In this document: piece after piece, positions 32,283 to 43,781 of the stretch
Position numbering within the stretch: position 1 is the stretch's first letter
Layout of the letters: each line of letters begins with the position of its first letter
Assembly (NCBI GenBank): GCA_905204935.1
Contig: CAJLBJ010000001.1
Location: 124,001-188,000, forward strand
Length of the DNA: 64,000 nucleotides
Origin: an uncultured Lactobacillus sp.
GTDB taxonomy: Bacteria > Bacillota > Bacilli > Lactobacillales > Lactobacillaceae
Reading direction: 5' to 3'
The notes under the pieces: generated by a model
Seen by the model: the letters and a program-made list of their open reading frames with translations, nothing else
Told to the model about the DNA's origin: nothing
Database searches by the model: none
Translations under genes and position numbers: made by a program

Positions 32283-33647
32283 TTATTCATTTTCTAGCGA
32301 ATTATTTTCTAACTTCTCCCGTCGCTTTAACATTTTAACTGCTTTAACATAAGAAAAGATTAACACTACACACGAACCGATCCACGCTAATGGACTAGCA
32401 AAACAAGCCCCCGCATAACCAAACGTTGTGGCCAAAAACAACGCAGCCAAGGTTCTCATCACTAACTCAGAAACACCGGCAATCGTTGGCACGATACTTT
32501 GTCCAAGGCCTTGTAAAGTGTAACGAATAATAAATAGGACCGCTAAAACCACATAAAACGTGCAGTTAACGTTGAAATAAACCTGAGATAAATCTAAAAC
32601 TTTTTGTTCTGAATGCCCTACAAAAAGCATCACCATTTCTTGGCCAAACTTCATGATCAACAAACCTGCAATAATACTAAAAGTACAAGAAACAAGTAGA
32701 CATTGCTTAACACCTTGTAAAATTCGTCCGTATTTACGTGCCCCATAATTTTGAGCTGTAAATGTTGCCATTGCAATTCCAAAAGACATCATCGGTAATG
32801 TTGCCACTTGATCAATCTTACTAGATGCTGTTGTAGCAGCAACAGCTGTCGTACCCAAACTATTTAATGCAGATTGGACCATAATCGAACCAATCGCAAT
32901 AATCGATGCTTGAAACGCCATTGGCAAACCAACATAAAGATGTTGGCCGATTACTTTCCAAGTTACACTCTTAAAATCAGACCAATGAACTTGTAATAGC
33001 GGAATTTTACGGATGATATAGATAATGCATAAGAAAACAGAAAAAGTTTGTGCTACAATCGTTGCAATCCCTGCACCAGCAACGCCCCATTTAAATACAA
33101 TGATAAATAATAATTCTAAAATAATATTAACTACAGCTGCAATAATCAAAAAATAAAGTGGTGTCCGACTATCACCTAGTCCTCGAATCATATTGGCTAA
33201 TAAGTTATATGCCATCGAAGCAATAATCCCACCTAAAATAATAGAAATAAAAATAAATGCATCATGCTCAATTTTTTTAGGTGTTTGCATCAACACTAAG
33301 ATATCTTTAATAAAATACAAACTCAAAAAGGTTAAAATTACAGTAACAACTAAACTAATCATAATGCTTGCTGCAAAACTTTCTCGAACTTTACGATAGT
33401 CTCTAGCTCCAAAATGCTGTGCAGTCATGATGGCTAAACCAGCCGTTAATCCTTGTGCAAACCCGATGATTAAAAATTGAATACTTCCGGTTGCACCTAC
33501 AGCAGCTAAAGCATCGACACCTAATGTTTGTCCAACGATCAATGTGTCTGAAATTGTATATAACTGTTGAAATAAATTACCGATTAAAAGTGGTATTGCA
33601 AAGAATAAAATTAATTTAAGTGGATTTCCTTTAGTTAGTTCTTTCAA
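32283..33647 (-). CDS. MATE family efflux transporter
   Basis: 454 residues with about 12 membrane segments, in two homologous halves as usual for MATE proteins. The start MKELTKGNPLKLILFFAIPL and the GNLFQQLYTISDTLIVGQ segment place it in the DinF/NorM-like group common in lactobacilli. These export drugs or metabolites in exchange for sodium or protons; the substrate cannot be told. It follows a LysR regulator with a 16-base gap, so both likely share one promoter and the regulator probably controls it. No clear terminator was found downstream. Confidence 0.92.
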   Translation of the reverse strand: MKELTKGNPLKLILFFAIPLLIGNLFQQLYTISDTLIVGQTLGVDALAAVGATGSIQFLIIGFAQGLTAGLAIMTAQHFGARDYRKVRESFAASIMISLVVTVILTFLSLYFIKDILVLMQTPKKIEHDAFIFISIILGGIIASMAYNLLANMIRGLGDSRTPLYFLIIAAVVNIILELLFIIVFKWGVAGAGIATIVAQTFSVFLCIIYIIRKIPLLQVHWSDFKSVTWKVIGQHLYVGLPMAFQASIIAIGSIMVQSALNSLGTTAVAATTASSKIDQVATLPMMSFGIAMATFTAQNYGARKYGRILQGVKQCLLVSCTFSIIAGLLIMKFGQEMVMLFVGHSEQKVLDLSQVYFNVNCTFYVVLAVLFIIRYTLQGLGQSIVPTIAGVSELVMRTLAALFLATTFGYAGACFASPLAWIGSCVVLIFSYVKAVKMLKRREKLENNSLENE

Positions 33648-33663
33648 ATCTTCATCCCCTGTT

Positions 33664-34542
33664 TTAACAATATTTTTCTTTTAAATAATTTTTAATCGTC
33701 TTAACAAAAGCCTTAGTCGAAGGTGTTTGTTGTGCTTCAAAATGCGTCACTAAACAAATTGTGCGGTAAAAGTCTTCGGCAAAAGGATAATGATTTACCT
33801 TACCCGAAAGCTTTTGTAAAGCTAATTCTGGTAAAATTCCCAAACCCAAACCACTTTCAACCATAGCAATAATCGATGCATCATCGATACTATATTGAAT
33901 TGAATTTAATGAAACATTATAAGTATCCAATGCTTTTTTAGTATCACGATCATAATCAATTTGTTGCAAAATAAAAGTTTCATTAGCAACATCAGCCAAC
34001 GTGACAGTCTTTTTATTTTGGGGTACAAAATCTTGAGGTGTTACACAATAAATACGATCTTTGCATAAAGGTGTAACTTCTAAATTTTGTGAAATTGGTA
34101 AAGCACTAAAACCAACATCTAACATTCCCAAGCGGACCTGTTCAGCCACATCATTAAAGTCACCTTGATTAACCGTCAATTCAATATCTGGATACTCTTT
34201 TTTAAAAGTATTAATAATATCTGGTAACCAGTTAATACAAACACTACTAAAAGCTCCGATTCTAACTCTTCCAGAATTCAATCCGTTAATATTTGCTGCT
34301 TCTTCATTAAGCTTTGCTTCTGTATTTAGTATTTCTTGAACAATCGGTAAAATTCTTCGTCCATCCGGTGTTAACGTCACACCTGTTCTATTTCTGATAA
34401 AGACCGCAAAACCAAGCTCTTTTTCAAATCCTGTAATCGAATGACTGATCGCTGAAGGGGTTACATTTAATTCCTTAGCAGCAGCAACGAAGGTTTTTTG
34501 CTTGGCAACTTCACTAAATACTTGGTACGAAAAATTAGCCAT
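33664..34542 (-). CDS. LysR-family transcriptional regulator
   Basis: 292 residues. N-terminal winged helix: FSYQVFSEVAKQKTFVAAAK and LNVTPSAISHSITGFEKELG; C-terminal effector domain with SGRVRIGAFSSVCINWLPDI. It is cotranscribed with the MATE exporter downstream rather than divergent from its target, which is less common for LysR types. An 11-bp inverted repeat and a third half-site lie upstream (34595-34648), probably its own operator. The inducer is unknown. Confidence 0.92.
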   Translation of the reverse strand: MANFSYQVFSEVAKQKTFVAAAKELNVTPSAISHSITGFEKELGFAVFIRNRTGVTLTPDGRRILPIVQEILNTEAKLNEEAANINGLNSGRVRIGAFSSVCINWLPDIINTFKKEYPDIELTVNQGDFNDVAEQVRLGMLDVGFSALPISQNLEVTPLCKDRIYCVTPQDFVPQNKKTVTLADVANETFILQQIDYDRDTKKALDTYNVSLNSIQYSIDDASIIAMVESGLGLGILPELALQKLSGKVNHYPFAEDFYRTICLVTHFEAQQTPSTKAFVKTIKNYLKEKYC

Positions 34543-34594
34543 TTTATTATCTCACTTCCCCCATAAAAATTTACGCAATTTCAAACTACTCTTA

Positions 34595-34648
34595 TTTAGG
34601 GTAAACGTCAACCCTTTTTTACCCTAAAAATACTATTTTACCCATAAA
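34595..34648 (-). promoter_or_regulatory. Operator region of the LysR/MATE operon
   Basis: TTTAGGGTAAA (34595-34605) and TTTACCCTAAA (34618-34628) form a perfect 11-bp inverted repeat with a 12-base spacer. A third related half, TTTACCCATAAA, is at 34637-34648. On the minus strand a TTGACG box lies between the arms and one arm falls inside the -35/-10 spacer (TAGTTT as a weak -10), fitting autorepression or activation by LysR. Confidence 0.65.
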
Positions 34649-34704
34649 ATTTTGACGAATTTAAAAATTTATAAAAATTCATCACTCAAGGATAACAAAA
34701 GACA

Positions 34705-34737
34705 CAAAAAAGCGCAATTCTTTTTTTAGAAATGCGC
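34705..34737 (-). terminator. Terminator of the purC-purD operon
   Basis: Minus strand GCGCATTTCT and AGAATTGCGC pair (one mismatch) around a run of A and are followed by TTTTTT, nine bases after purD. Confidence 0.85.
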
Positions 34738-34745
34738 CCCTAATA

Positions 34746-36011
34746 TTAAAATTTATAATTTGTTGCTTTAAAGCCAATATCTTTACGATAAAAGCATCCA
34801 TCAAAATCAAATTCATTCAAATACTGATAGGCTTGCTTTTGTGCTTGAATCAAGTTATCGCCTTGACTTATAACCGTCAACAAACGTCCGCCATTGCCCA
34901 TAAAAGCTTCGTCGTGACTTTTAACGTTGGCATAATCAATATCAATTACATCTGTTTTATTTAAAACAGGTAAAACTTGATTTTTAATTGGTTCTTTAGG
35001 ATAACCATTTGCTGCTAAGACAACGCCTAATACAGCTTGTGAACTTTCTTTAATCTGTGGCAATTCCAATTCGTTAACACAAGTATCTAGTAAGGTAAAG
35101 AAATCATTACTTATACGTGGTAAAATAACTTGCGTTTCAGGATCTCCTAATCTAACATTATATTCAATTACTTTTGGGCCTTGCTTAGTTAAAATCAAAC
35201 CAATATAGATAATTCCACAATATTGGTATTTTCCTTTGTTTAAACCAGCGATGGTTGGCTTAACCACTTGCGTTAGCATTTTTTGATAGTCACTTTCTAA
35301 AAGCTGTGGTACAGGGCTATAAGCTCCCATTCCTCCTGTATTAGGTCCTTGGTCATTATCAAATGCACGTTTATGGTCTTGTGCTAATGGTAAAACGCGC
35401 CAATTTTTTTGGTTGGTCAATACAAATAGTGAATATTCATCTCCATCTAAAAATTCTTCTAAAACAATTTGTTTTTGTCCTTTTTTAAACATTAATTTAA
35501 TCTCTAAACAAGCTTCTTGCTTGGTTTGCGCAATAACCACACCTTTTCCAGCTGCAAGACCATCAGCTTTAATAACAACTGGCTCGCCAAATTGCTCTAA
35601 ACCCGCAATCGCACTTTTAGAATCTTGATAAGTTGCAAATTTAGCTGTTGGAACTTGATATTTTTCCATAAACCGCATTGCATAATCTTTAGAGCCTTCT
35701 AGTTGTGCTGCACGCTTGTTAGGACCTAAAATTTTTAAGCCATCAGCTTGAAACGAATCGACAATTCCTGCAACTAAAGCATTTTCTGGTCCTACAAAGG
35801 TCCACTCAATTTCATTTTCAATTACAAATCCTTTTAAAGCATCAAATGCCAATTCACAAATATCGACAGTTTGTATTCCATCATTTTGCATCCCGACATT
35901 TCCAGGGGCGCAAAAGACAGCTGCAACATGTGGACTTTGTAATAACGCCTTAGCAATTGCATGTTCGCGTCCGCCAGAACCAACTACTAAAATTTTGACA
36001 TTATTTTTCAT
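34746..36011 (-). CDS. purD: Phosphoribosylamine-glycine ligase
   Basis: 421 residues. ATP-grasp enzyme for step 2 of IMP synthesis, joining glycine to phosphoribosylamine. N-terminal NVKILVVGSGGREHAIA, ATP-grasp segment PVVIKADGLAAGKGVVIA and the GGMGAYSP motif are intact. Start is ATG 36011 with GAGGTAG upstream; the GTG codon just before it is unlikely. Last gene of the nine-gene pur transcript, 18 bases after purH, followed by a terminator. Confidence 0.97.
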   Translation of the reverse strand: MKNNVKILVVGSGGREHAIAKALLQSPHVAAVFCAPGNVGMQNDGIQTVDICELAFDALKGFVIENEIEWTFVGPENALVAGIVDSFQADGLKILGPNKRAAQLEGSKDYAMRFMEKYQVPTAKFATYQDSKSAIAGLEQFGEPVVIKADGLAAGKGVVIAQTKQEACLEIKLMFKKGQKQIVLEEFLDGDEYSLFVLTNQKNWRVLPLAQDHKRAFDNDQGPNTGGMGAYSPVPQLLESDYQKMLTQVVKPTIAGLNKGKYQYCGIIYIGLILTKQGPKVIEYNVRLGDPETQVILPRISNDFFTLLDTCVNELELPQIKESSQAVLGVVLAANGYPKEPIKNQVLPVLNKTDVIDIDYANVKSHDEAFMGNGGRLLTVISQGDNLIQAQKQAYQYLNEFDFDGCFYRKDIGFKATNYKF

Positions 36012-36028
36012 CACTTATCTACCTCAAA

Positions 36029-37567
36029 TTAGTGTCTAAAATGTCTAACACCAGTCATTACCATTGCAATCCCATATTTATCTGCCATATCAATCGAAGC
36101 TTGGTCTTTGATTGAACCACCTGGTTGAACAATTGCCTTAATTCCATGCTTAGCTGCGTACTCTACGCAATCATCCATTGGAAAAAATGCGTCACTAGCT
36201 AATACTGCTTTATCATCTAAATGATCTTGGGCATGCGCAATTGCTATTTTAGTTGAATCAATCCGATTTGGTTGTCCAGCTCCAATCCCCAATGTTTGTT
36301 TGTCATTTGCAACCACAATTGCATTTGATTTAGTATGTTTAACAGCTTTCCAAGCAAATTCTAGCGTTGCTAATTGTTCTTTAGTTGGAGCTACTTTGGT
36401 CACAACTTGCCAACTGCTAGGATCTTCTTTCAATACATCTTGTTCTTGTACTAATAATCCTCCCATTACAGAAACAACCTCTAAACCAGTCTGTTCATCT
36501 TTAGTGCTAAAATCAAGTTCTAATAAACGAATATTTTTCTTTTGGGACAAAATAGCAAATGCTTCGGGTTCATAACTTGGAGCAATAATAATTTCCAAAA
36601 ATAATTCATGCATCTTAGTCGCTGTTGCAACATCAACTGGACGATTTAACACAATGATACCGCCAAAAATCGATATAGGATCAGCTTGATAAGCACGTTG
36701 CCAAGCTTCTAAAATAGTTTGTCCTTTACCAATCCCACAAGGATTCATGTGTTTTAAAGCTACGACCGTTGAACTGTCAAATTCCCGTGCAATTCTTAAC
36801 GCAGCATCAGCATCTTTAATATTATTATAGGATAGCTGTTTGCCATGAAGCTGTTTAGCTGAAGAAACAGAGTATTTTTTAGGTAGGGCATCTTGATAGA
36901 ACCATGCTTTTTGATGTCCATTTTCACCATAGCGCATCTCTTGTTCTAAATCATAAGTTAAGGTCAATTTTTCTGGGGCCGTTTTTCCTACTTGTTCAGT
37001 TAGATATTGCGCAATCAACGCATCATAAGCGGCAGTATGTCTAAATGCTTTAGCAGCCAACTCAAAGCGTAATTGATGACTTGTATTTCCTTGATTGTTT
37101 ATTTCTTCTAAGACACGTGTATAATCATCACTGTCAACTACAACCGTTACGTCTTGATGATTTTTAGCAGCAGAGCGTACCATGCTAGGACCACCTATAT
37201 CGATATTTTCAATCGCATCAGCTAAAGTCACATTTTGTTTAGCGATTGTCTGCTTAAATGGATATAAGTTAACACAGACCAAATCAATCGGCGTAATTTG
37301 TAATTCTTCCATTTTTGCAACATGTTGGACCACATCTCTTCGTCCTAATATTGCTCCATGAATATATGGATTCAAAGTTTTAACACGTCCATCCATAATT
37401 TCTGGAAATCCGGTAACATCTTCAACACTAATTGTTGCAATTCCAGATTGCTCTAAAACTTTTTTTGTCCCACCAGTTGAGATAATTTCAAAATCATTTG
37501 CGATTAATCCTTTGACAAATTCAACTAAATTTGTTTTATCTGATACACTAATTAAAGCTCGTTTCAT
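36029..37567 (-). CDS. purH: Bifunctional AICAR transformylase / IMP cyclohydrolase
   Basis: 512 residues. Catalyses the last two steps to IMP with 10-formyl-THF. N-terminal cyclohydrolase domain starts [17 protein letters not shown] and has [10 protein letters not shown] and [18 protein letters not shown]. The transformylase domain shows [14 protein letters not shown] (Lys-His catalytic pair) and [11 protein letters not shown]. Between purN and purD in the operon. Confidence 0.98.
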   Translation of the reverse strand: MKRALISVSDKTNLVEFVKGLIANDFEIISTGGTKKVLEQSGIATISVEDVTGFPEIMDGRVKTLNPYIHGAILGRRDVVQHVAKMEELQITPIDLVCVNLYPFKQTIAKQNVTLADAIENIDIGGPSMVRSAAKNHQDVTVVVDSDDYTRVLEEINNQGNTSHQLRFELAAKAFRHTAAYDALIAQYLTEQVGKTAPEKLTLTYDLEQEMRYGENGHQKAWFYQDALPKKYSVSSAKQLHGKQLSYNNIKDADAALRIAREFDSSTVVALKHMNPCGIGKGQTILEAWQRAYQADPISIFGGIIVLNRPVDVATATKMHELFLEIIIAPSYEPEAFAILSQKKNIRLLELDFSTKDEQTGLEVVSVMGGLLVQEQDVLKEDPSSWQVVTKVAPTKEQLATLEFAWKAVKHTKSNAIVVANDKQTLGIGAGQPNRIDSTKIAIAHAQDHLDDKAVLASDAFFPMDDCVEYAAKHGIKAIVQPGGSIKDQASIDMADKYGIAMVMTGVRHFRH

Positions 37568-37580
37568 GAAAAATTTCTCC

Positions 37581-38147
37581 TTATCTTTTCTCTAAAATCT
37601 GGGCTAACACTCTTGGATACATTCGATGCTCACATGCATGAACTCTTTGCTCTAATGTTTCTAAAGTATCATCAGCTAAAATAGCAACATGCTCTTGGGC
37701 AATAATTGGACCTGAATCGACACCTGAATCAATATAATGAATCGTCACACCTGTTTTTTGCTTGCCATCTGCCAATGCACGTTCAATAGAATGAAGTCCC
37801 GGATACTCAGGTAAATACGCCGGATGAATATTAACAATCTTACCTTCATATTTACTCAAAATCAGTGGCCCAATCACACGCATATAACCAGCTAAAGCTA
37901 TAAAATCGATATTTTCTTGTTCTAAAAGCTGAGCAATCTTTTTTTCGTACAGTCCTTTTCCGCCACATTCTTTAACGGTAAAACTAACCGTTTTGATCTT
38001 ATATTTCTTAGCTCGCTCAATTACATAAGCATCTGGGTGGTCACAAAACAATAGCACCAAATTTCCAGCAATCTTTTTTGCTTGAAAAGCTTGGGCTAAC
38101 ACTTCAAAGTTAGAGCCATTTCCTGATGCAAAAATTGCTACTCGCAC
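37581..38147 (-). CDS. purN: Phosphoribosylglycinamide formyltransferase
   Basis: 188 residues. Transfers formyl from 10-formyl-THF to GAR (step 3). N-terminus [20 protein letters not shown] is the phosphate loop. Catalytic Asn-His-Asp set is visible in [18 protein letters not shown] and [14 protein letters not shown]. Ten bases before purM's end; part of the pur operon. No purT alternative is present. Confidence 0.97.
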   Translation of the reverse strand: MRVAIFASGNGSNFEVLAQAFQAKKIAGNLVLLFCDHPDAYVIERAKKYKIKTVSFTVKECGGKGLYEKKIAQLLEQENIDFIALAGYMRVIGPLILSKYEGKIVNIHPAYLPEYPGLHSIERALADGKQKTGVTIHYIDSGVDSGPIIAQEHVAILADDTLETLEQRVHACEHRMYPRVLAQILEKR

Positions 38148-38157
38148 ATCTATCGCC

Positions 38158-39192
38158 TCACTTAATTACTATCTTTGTAGCATTTGTTGGCCTTTCTTGC
38201 AAAATGCCAATTTGCCAAACTTGTTGACCATTTGACGTCAAAATTTCTGTTACTTGCTTAACATTTTCTTTTGACACAGCTAATACCAAGCCAATTCCCA
38301 TATTAAATGTTTCTAAACAGTCCTTAGTATTTAACTCACCTAATCCTTTAAGGTAAGTAAAGATTGGCGGAATTGTCCAGTTCATTTCAATTTGCGCTTG
38401 TAAATCATCATTAAACATCCGTGGTATATTTTCAATCAATCCTCCACCAGTAATATGGGCAATACCATGAACAAGTTTTTGTCTGACAAGTGGTAACACT
38501 GACTTTACATAGATTTTTGTTGGTTCTAAAAGAGCTGCTCCTAAAGTTTGCCCTCCTAATTTTTCAGGCTTACTATCCAAAGCTATGGCATGATCTTTAA
38601 AGACGATTTGACGAACTAAAGAAAACCCATTTGAATGTAAACCACTTGAAGCTAAACCTAGTAAAATATCTCCTTTTTGTGGCATATCAGCCGTTAATAA
38701 ATCCTTTTTTTCAGCTGCTCCAGTTGCAAAACCTGCTACATCATACTCATCAAAGCTATACATATCAGGCATCTCTGCTGTTTCACCACCAACTAATGCA
38801 CAATTGGCTTGTTTACATCCTTGAGCTATTCCTGCTACAATTTGTGCCATCTTAGCTGGATCATTATGTCCTGTAGCAATATAGTCTAAAAAATAAAGCG
38901 GTTCTGCTCCCTGAGCTAAAATATCATTAACACACATCGCTACACAATCAATTCCGATGGTATCATGTTTGTTAAGCATTTGAGCAATCAGTAATTTAGT
39001 TCCTACACCATCACTTCCAGATACTAAAACGGGATGTTTTAAGTTTAAGGCACTCAAATCAAACATTCCACCAAAGCTTCCGATTTGTCCCATCACACCT
39101 AATCGAGTGGTACTTTGAACATCAGCTTTGATTCTTTTTACTAATTCATAACCGGCAGTTACATCTACTCCAGCTTCTTGATATCGACTCAT
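38158..39192 (-). CDS. purM: Phosphoribosylformylglycinamidine cyclo-ligase (AIR synthetase)
   Basis: 344 residues. Step 5 of IMP synthesis, closes the imidazole ring using ATP. Recognised by [55 protein letters not shown] and [14 protein letters not shown]. The start follows the purF stop immediately, so translation is coupled. Confidence 0.98.
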   Translation of the reverse strand: MSRYQEAGVDVTAGYELVKRIKADVQSTTRLGVMGQIGSFGGMFDLSALNLKHPVLVSGSDGVGTKLLIAQMLNKHDTIGIDCVAMCVNDILAQGAEPLYFLDYIATGHNDPAKMAQIVAGIAQGCKQANCALVGGETAEMPDMYSFDEYDVAGFATGAAEKKDLLTADMPQKGDILLGLASSGLHSNGFSLVRQIVFKDHAIALDSKPEKLGGQTLGAALLEPTKIYVKSVLPLVRQKLVHGIAHITGGGLIENIPRMFNDDLQAQIEMNWTIPPIFTYLKGLGELNTKDCLETFNMGIGLVLAVSKENVKQVTEILTSNGQQVWQIGILQERPTNATKIVIK

Positions 39193-40647
39193 TTAGCATT
39201 GTTCCTTTCGTAAAGTTTGTTGTTGCAAAGATTTTAAATAATCGGCTTCATAATCGTATAATGGCGTTGGATATTGACCATCAAAATAAGCTACTGTCAA
39301 CCCACCATTTGGATATTTGTTAGCATTTGGAATAGAAATGGCTTTAATTAGACTTTCAATACTTAAAAACTCTAAAGAATCCGCTCCAATAACCCGACAC
39401 ATTTCTTCTACACTATGATTAGCCGCCAAGAGTTCTGATCTAGTCGAAACATCAATTCCATAAAAACAAGGATACTTAAATGGTGGACTTGCAATCCGCA
39501 TATGAACTTCAACAGCTCCCGCATCACGTAAAAGCTTAACAATTTGTTTAGAAGTTGTGCCACGTACAATTGAGTCATCGACAATAACAATGCTTTTGCC
39601 TTCAACCACACCACGCACAGCCGACAGTTTCATCTTAACTCCGCGTTCGCGTAATTCTTGTGTCGGTTGAATAAAAGTTCTAGCAATATATTGACTCTTA
39701 ATTAACCCCATTTCATAAGGCAAGCCAGCCGCTTCAGCATAGCCCGAGGCAGCCGAAAGTGAAGAATTAGGCACACCAATAACCATATCGGCTTTTTGTG
39801 TGGGATGTTCTTTAGCCAACAAACGCCCCATTTGTTTGCGTGCATTATGAACTGTCACTCCATGAATAATTGAATCAGGCCGAGCAAAATAGACATATTC
39901 CATCGAGCAAACAGCTAATTGTGTATCTTTAGTGAAGCAGTCGATTTTCAAACCATCTTTATCGATAATAATTAATTCGCCTGGCATTACATCTCTAACA
40001 AATTGGGCACCGATTACATCCAAAGCGCACGTTTCGCTAGCAACAATATACGCTTCATTTAACTTACCGATTACAAGTGGCCTAAAACCATTAGGATCAA
40101 GTGCCGCAATCAAACGATCTTTTTGCAATAATAAGAAAGCAAAACCGCCCTTCACCTCAGTCAAACTTTGCTTTAATGCCGTAATAAAGTCACAATCCTG
40201 TTTTTGACGAATCAAATGAATTAAAATTTCGGTATCTGAATTCGATTGAAAAACCGCACCGTTTTTTTCAAGTCTTCTTTTTAAGGATTTAGCATTCGTC
40301 AAATTTCCATTATGTGCCAAAGCAATATCACCATCATAAAAATGAAACAAAAATGGTTGAACATTTGCAATCGAATTGCTTCCACTCGTACCATAACGGA
40401 CATGCCCAATTGCTGCTTTTCCTACTAATCGAGTCAGATCGGTTGGATTGGAAAAGACATCAGCTAACAAACCTCTGTCACGATGTTGATACAATCTCAT
40501 TCCATCACTTGAAACAATCCCTGCACCTTCTTGTCCCCGATGTTGCAAAGTATGCAAGCCAAAATAAGTCAATTGACTGGCTTGGCTAGCACCAAAAACT
40601 CCAAAAACACCACATTCTTCATTTAATCCTTTGATTTCATTAAACAA
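39193..40647 (-). CDS. purF: Amidophosphoribosyltransferase
   Basis: 484 residues. First committed step: PRPP plus glutamine to phosphoribosylamine. An 11-residue propeptide ([11 protein letters not shown]) precedes the nucleophile Cys12 of CGVFGVFG. The PRPP loop is [19 protein letters not shown]. The start lies 25 bases inside purL, so the two are coupled. C-terminal [20 protein letters not shown] is normal for the Bacillus type; the conserved cluster-type cysteines ([23 protein letters not shown]) are present, suggesting an iron-sulfur form. Confidence 0.97.
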   Translation of the reverse strand: MFNEIKGLNEECGVFGVFGASQASQLTYFGLHTLQHRGQEGAGIVSSDGMRLYQHRDRGLLADVFSNPTDLTRLVGKAAIGHVRYGTSGSNSIANVQPFLFHFYDGDIALAHNGNLTNAKSLKRRLEKNGAVFQSNSDTEILIHLIRQKQDCDFITALKQSLTEVKGGFAFLLLQKDRLIAALDPNGFRPLVIGKLNEAYIVASETCALDVIGAQFVRDVMPGELIIIDKDGLKIDCFTKDTQLAVCSMEYVYFARPDSIIHGVTVHNARKQMGRLLAKEHPTQKADMVIGVPNSSLSAASGYAEAAGLPYEMGLIKSQYIARTFIQPTQELRERGVKMKLSAVRGVVEGKSIVIVDDSIVRGTTSKQIVKLLRDAGAVEVHMRIASPPFKYPCFYGIDVSTRSELLAANHSVEEMCRVIGADSLEFLSIESLIKAISIPNANKYPNGGLTVAYFDGQYPTPLYDYEADYLKSLQQQTLRKEQC

Positions 40648-42845
40648 GGTATTGCCTCCTTCCAGAGTTTTTGTGCTTTAGCAACTTCGATTTTCCATGT
40701 ATCATCTAACGTCATAATTTCTAAATCAGCTTGAGCGCTAACTTCTCCAATCAACATAGCATCATCTTGCATGATTGCTTCAAATTCGGCTTGCTTTTCT
40801 TTAGATACACTAACTACAAAACGACCAGCAGTTTCACTAAAAAGTTGTGCTGCTCTAAAAGGTACGCTAACTTTAAGACCAAATTGTGTTTCAAAGATTT
40901 TTTCAGCCAAGCAAATTGCTAATCCACCTTCACTTATATCGTGACAGCTTTTTACTAAACCTTGTTGCATCGCACCTAATAACCGTTTCATATAGGCATT
41001 TATTTTAACTAAATCAAGTGAGGTTAAAGTGCCAGAGATTTCACCTAAAAGTAGCTTTTGCAATTCAGAGCCACTGTAATCTTCACCCGTTTGTCCTATC
41101 AAATAAACTTGATCATGTATGTCTTGAACCTTGCTTTTTACTAAGTATTGCAAATCATCAAGTAAACCAACCATTCCAACCATTGGAGTCGGATAAATAG
41201 CTTTTCCGTTATTTTCGTTATATAAAGATACATTCCCTGAAATAACTGGCGTATCAAAAATCCGACAAGCTTGTGCCATTCCTTGTACAGATTCATATAA
41301 TTGCCAATAAATTTCTGGATCATTTGGATCACCATAATTTAAACAATCTGTCATCGCAAGTGGTAATGCTCCACTAGCAATAACATTAGCACACGCTTCA
41401 ACTACCGCCATTTGCCCACCAATTTTAGGATCTAAATAAACAAAGCGCCCATTTCCATCAGTTGTCATCGCTAAAGCTTTTTTAGTGCCGCGAATTCGAA
41501 TGACCCCTGCATCACTTCCTGGCCCAACAACTGTACAAGTTCTAACCTGAGAATCATAAGTTTGAGTAAACATTTCTTTTGATGCAATTGTTGGTTGTTG
41601 CAACATTTTAATAAATACCGCTTTACTATCGGTAATTTCTGGATACCAGTTTGCTGTTTTTTTAGCATCTAAATAATATTTAGGAACGCGTTGTTGACTA
41701 GGCTCTTCCAAAACATCATCAGTTAAACTCGAGACTGGAATATTAGCTACAACTTCACCATGATGATATAAAACATAATCATGTCCCTTGGTTACTCGAC
41801 CAATTACAACAGCTTCTAGTTCATATCTTTCAAATAATTCTTTGACATCTTGTTCATGACCTTGACGTACGCAAAGTAACATGCGTTCTTGAGATTCACT
41901 TAACATAATTTCATAAGCAGACATATTAGGTTCGCGTTGTGGCACATCATCAAGTGTCAACTCTAACCCGCTATTTGCTTTAGCTGCCATTTCACAACTC
42001 GAAGAAACAATCCCGGCTGCTCCCATATCTTGAATTCCAACTAGCCAATCAGCATGCTTGCTAGTTAATTCTAAGCAAGCTTCCATCAAAAGTTTTTCCA
42101 TGAACGGATCGCCTACCTGGACAGCTGAACGTTGCGTTTCTTTATCATCAGCAAAATCTGCCGAGGCAAATGTTGCCCCATGGATACCATCTCGTCCAGT
42201 CTTTGCGCCCACATACATAACTGCATTCCCAATGCCAGTAGCTCGTCCTTTTTGCATGTCTTTTTGTTCCATCAATCCTACACTCATAGCATTGACCAAA
42301 CAATTTCCGGTATAGCATTCATCAAAGGTGATTTCGCCACCAACAGTCGGTATCCCCATGCAATTACCATAACCACCAATTCCAGCTACAACTTCATTGA
42401 TCAGATACTTAGTACGCGGGTTATTTATTTCACCAAAATGTAACGAATCCAACGAGGCGATTGGTCGTGCTCCCATACTAAAAATATCTCGCAAAATACC
42501 ACCAACACCCGTTGCAGCACCTTGATAAGGTTCAACTGCAGAAGGATGATTATGACTTTCCGCTTTAAAAACAACCGCCTGTCCATCTCCAATATCTACA
42601 ATGCCAGCACCTTCACCAGGTCCTTGCAAGACTCGTTCATTTTCATTTGGAAAAAGACGTAAGACCGGTTTTGATTTTTTATAAGAACAATGTTCACTCC
42701 ACATAACAGAAAACAAACCTGTTTCTGTATAATTAGGCAACCGATGCAACAATTTTTCACAAATATAATCGTATTCTTTTTGAGTTAATCCCCACTCCAA
42801 GTAAGGCTTTTGTTCTTTAATTTGTTGCGGTGTTAGTTCAGCCAT
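40623..42845 (-). CDS. purL: Phosphoribosylformylglycinamidine synthase, large subunit
   Basis: 740 residues from ATG 42845, which shares a base with the purQ stop (TAATG). ATP-dependent conversion of FGAR to FGAM (step 4). This is the short type that works as a complex with PurS and PurQ, both encoded just upstream. Motifs: [55 protein letters not shown] and [16 protein letters not shown]. Confidence 0.98.
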   Translation of the reverse strand: MAELTPQQIKEQKPYLEWGLTQKEYDYICEKLLHRLPNYTETGLFSVMWSEHCSYKKSKPVLRLFPNENERVLQGPGEGAGIVDIGDGQAVVFKAESHNHPSAVEPYQGAATGVGGILRDIFSMGARPIASLDSLHFGEINNPRTKYLINEVVAGIGGYGNCMGIPTVGGEITFDECYTGNCLVNAMSVGLMEQKDMQKGRATGIGNAVMYVGAKTGRDGIHGATFASADFADDKETQRSAVQVGDPFMEKLLMEACLELTSKHADWLVGIQDMGAAGIVSSSCEMAAKANSGLELTLDDVPQREPNMSAYEIMLSESQERMLLCVRQGHEQDVKELFERYELEAVVIGRVTKGHDYVLYHHGEVVANIPVSSLTDDVLEEPSQQRVPKYYLDAKKTANWYPEITDSKAVFIKMLQQPTIASKEMFTQTYDSQVRTCTVVGPGSDAGVIRIRGTKKALAMTTDGNGRFVYLDPKIGGQMAVVEACANVIASGALPLAMTDCLNYGDPNDPEIYWQLYESVQGMAQACRIFDTPVISGNVSLYNENNGKAIYPTPMVGMVGLLDDLQYLVKSKVQDIHDQVYLIGQTGEDYSGSELQKLLLGEISGTLTSLDLVKINAYMKRLLGAMQQGLVKSCHDISEGGLAICLAEKIFETQFGLKVSVPFRAAQLFSETAGRFVVSVSKEKQAEFEAIMQDDAMLIGEVSAQADLEIMTLDDTWKIEVAKAQKLWKEAIPCLMKSKD

Positions 42846-43531
42846 TAACATTTCTCTCCCATCTTAATAGTTTGATTTTCCAACAACGATTTAAATAAGC
42901 GTAAACCATCCTCATTACCCAAAAGCGCTTCAACTGCTCGTTCCGGATGAGGCATCATACCTAAAACATTACCAGCCTTATTAGTTATTCCTGCAATATT
43001 GTTTAAGCTACCATTAGGATTTTCTTGACTATAGCGAAAGACAACTTGCTGATTATCTTCAATTTCTTTGAGCGTCTCTTCATCTGCATAAAAACTACCA
43101 TCTGCATGAGCAATCGGTAATTTAATTTTTTCATTAGCTTTATATTGAGTCGTAAATGGTGTTTGATTATTGACGACTTCTAGTTCAATTGTCTTACAAA
43201 TAAATTTCAAACTATCATTTTGTTTGAGTGCACCTGGTAACAAACCAGCTTCTGTTAAAATCTGAAATCCATTGCATGTCCCAAATACTGGCTTACCAGC
43301 ATTAGCAAATTCAATAATTGCAGGCATGATATTGGTGAAACGCGCAATTGCACCACATCGCAAATAATCTCCATAAGAAAAACCTCCTGGTAGCATAACC
43401 GCATCAAAACCAGCTAAGCTTTTTTGTTTATGTGAGACATACTCGACATCAGCACCACAAACAGTATGTAATGCTTCATACAAATCAATATCACAATTTG
43501 AACCAGGAAAAACTACCACCGCAATTTTCAT
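42845..43531 (-). CDS. purQ: Phosphoribosylformylglycinamidine synthase, glutaminase subunit
   Basis: 228 residues, class I glutamine amidotransferase that feeds ammonia to PurL. Nucleophile cysteine in [19 protein letters not shown]; the His-Glu pair is in [12 protein letters not shown]-terminus [18 protein letters not shown]. It begins two bases after purS. Confidence 0.98.
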   Translation of the reverse strand: MKIAVVVFPGSNCDIDLYEALHTVCGADVEYVSHKQKSLAGFDAVMLPGGFSYGDYLRCGAIARFTNIMPAIIEFANAGKPVFGTCNGFQILTEAGLLPGALKQNDSLKFICKTIELEVVNNQTPFTTQYKANEKIKLPIAHADGSFYADEETLKEIEDNQQVVFRYSQENPNGSLNNIAGITNKAGNVLGMMPHPERAVEALLGNEDGLRLFKSLLENQTIKMGEKC

Positions 43532-43533
43532 CT

Positions 43534-43779
43534 TTAGTCCTCCATTAATTCATAATGATACGTTTCAAGATTGAAGTTCACTAAAAGTTGTTCAGAAATT
43601 TCCTTAACAGCTTGCGCAACTTCTTTTTTATTTTCATCAATTTGAACATCAAAAAATTTTCCCACTTTGATCGAAACAACTTCATCATGCCCTAAAGATA
43701 AAACTGCATCTTTAATTGCTTCGCCTTGCGGATCAAAAACCGATTGCTTATATGTGACATAAATTCTAACATTAACCAT
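43534..43779 (-). CDS. purS: Phosphoribosylformylglycinamidine synthase subunit PurS
   Basis: 81 residues, the small bridging subunit between PurL and PurQ. Recognised by [20 protein letters not shown] and the [11 protein letters not shown] strand. Two-base spacing to both neighbours. Confidence 0.97.
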   Translation of the reverse strand: MVNVRIYVTYKQSVFDPQGEAIKDAVLSLGHDEVVSIKVGKFFDVQIDENKKEVAQAVKEISEQLLVNFNLETYHYELMED

Positions 43780-43781
43780 AA

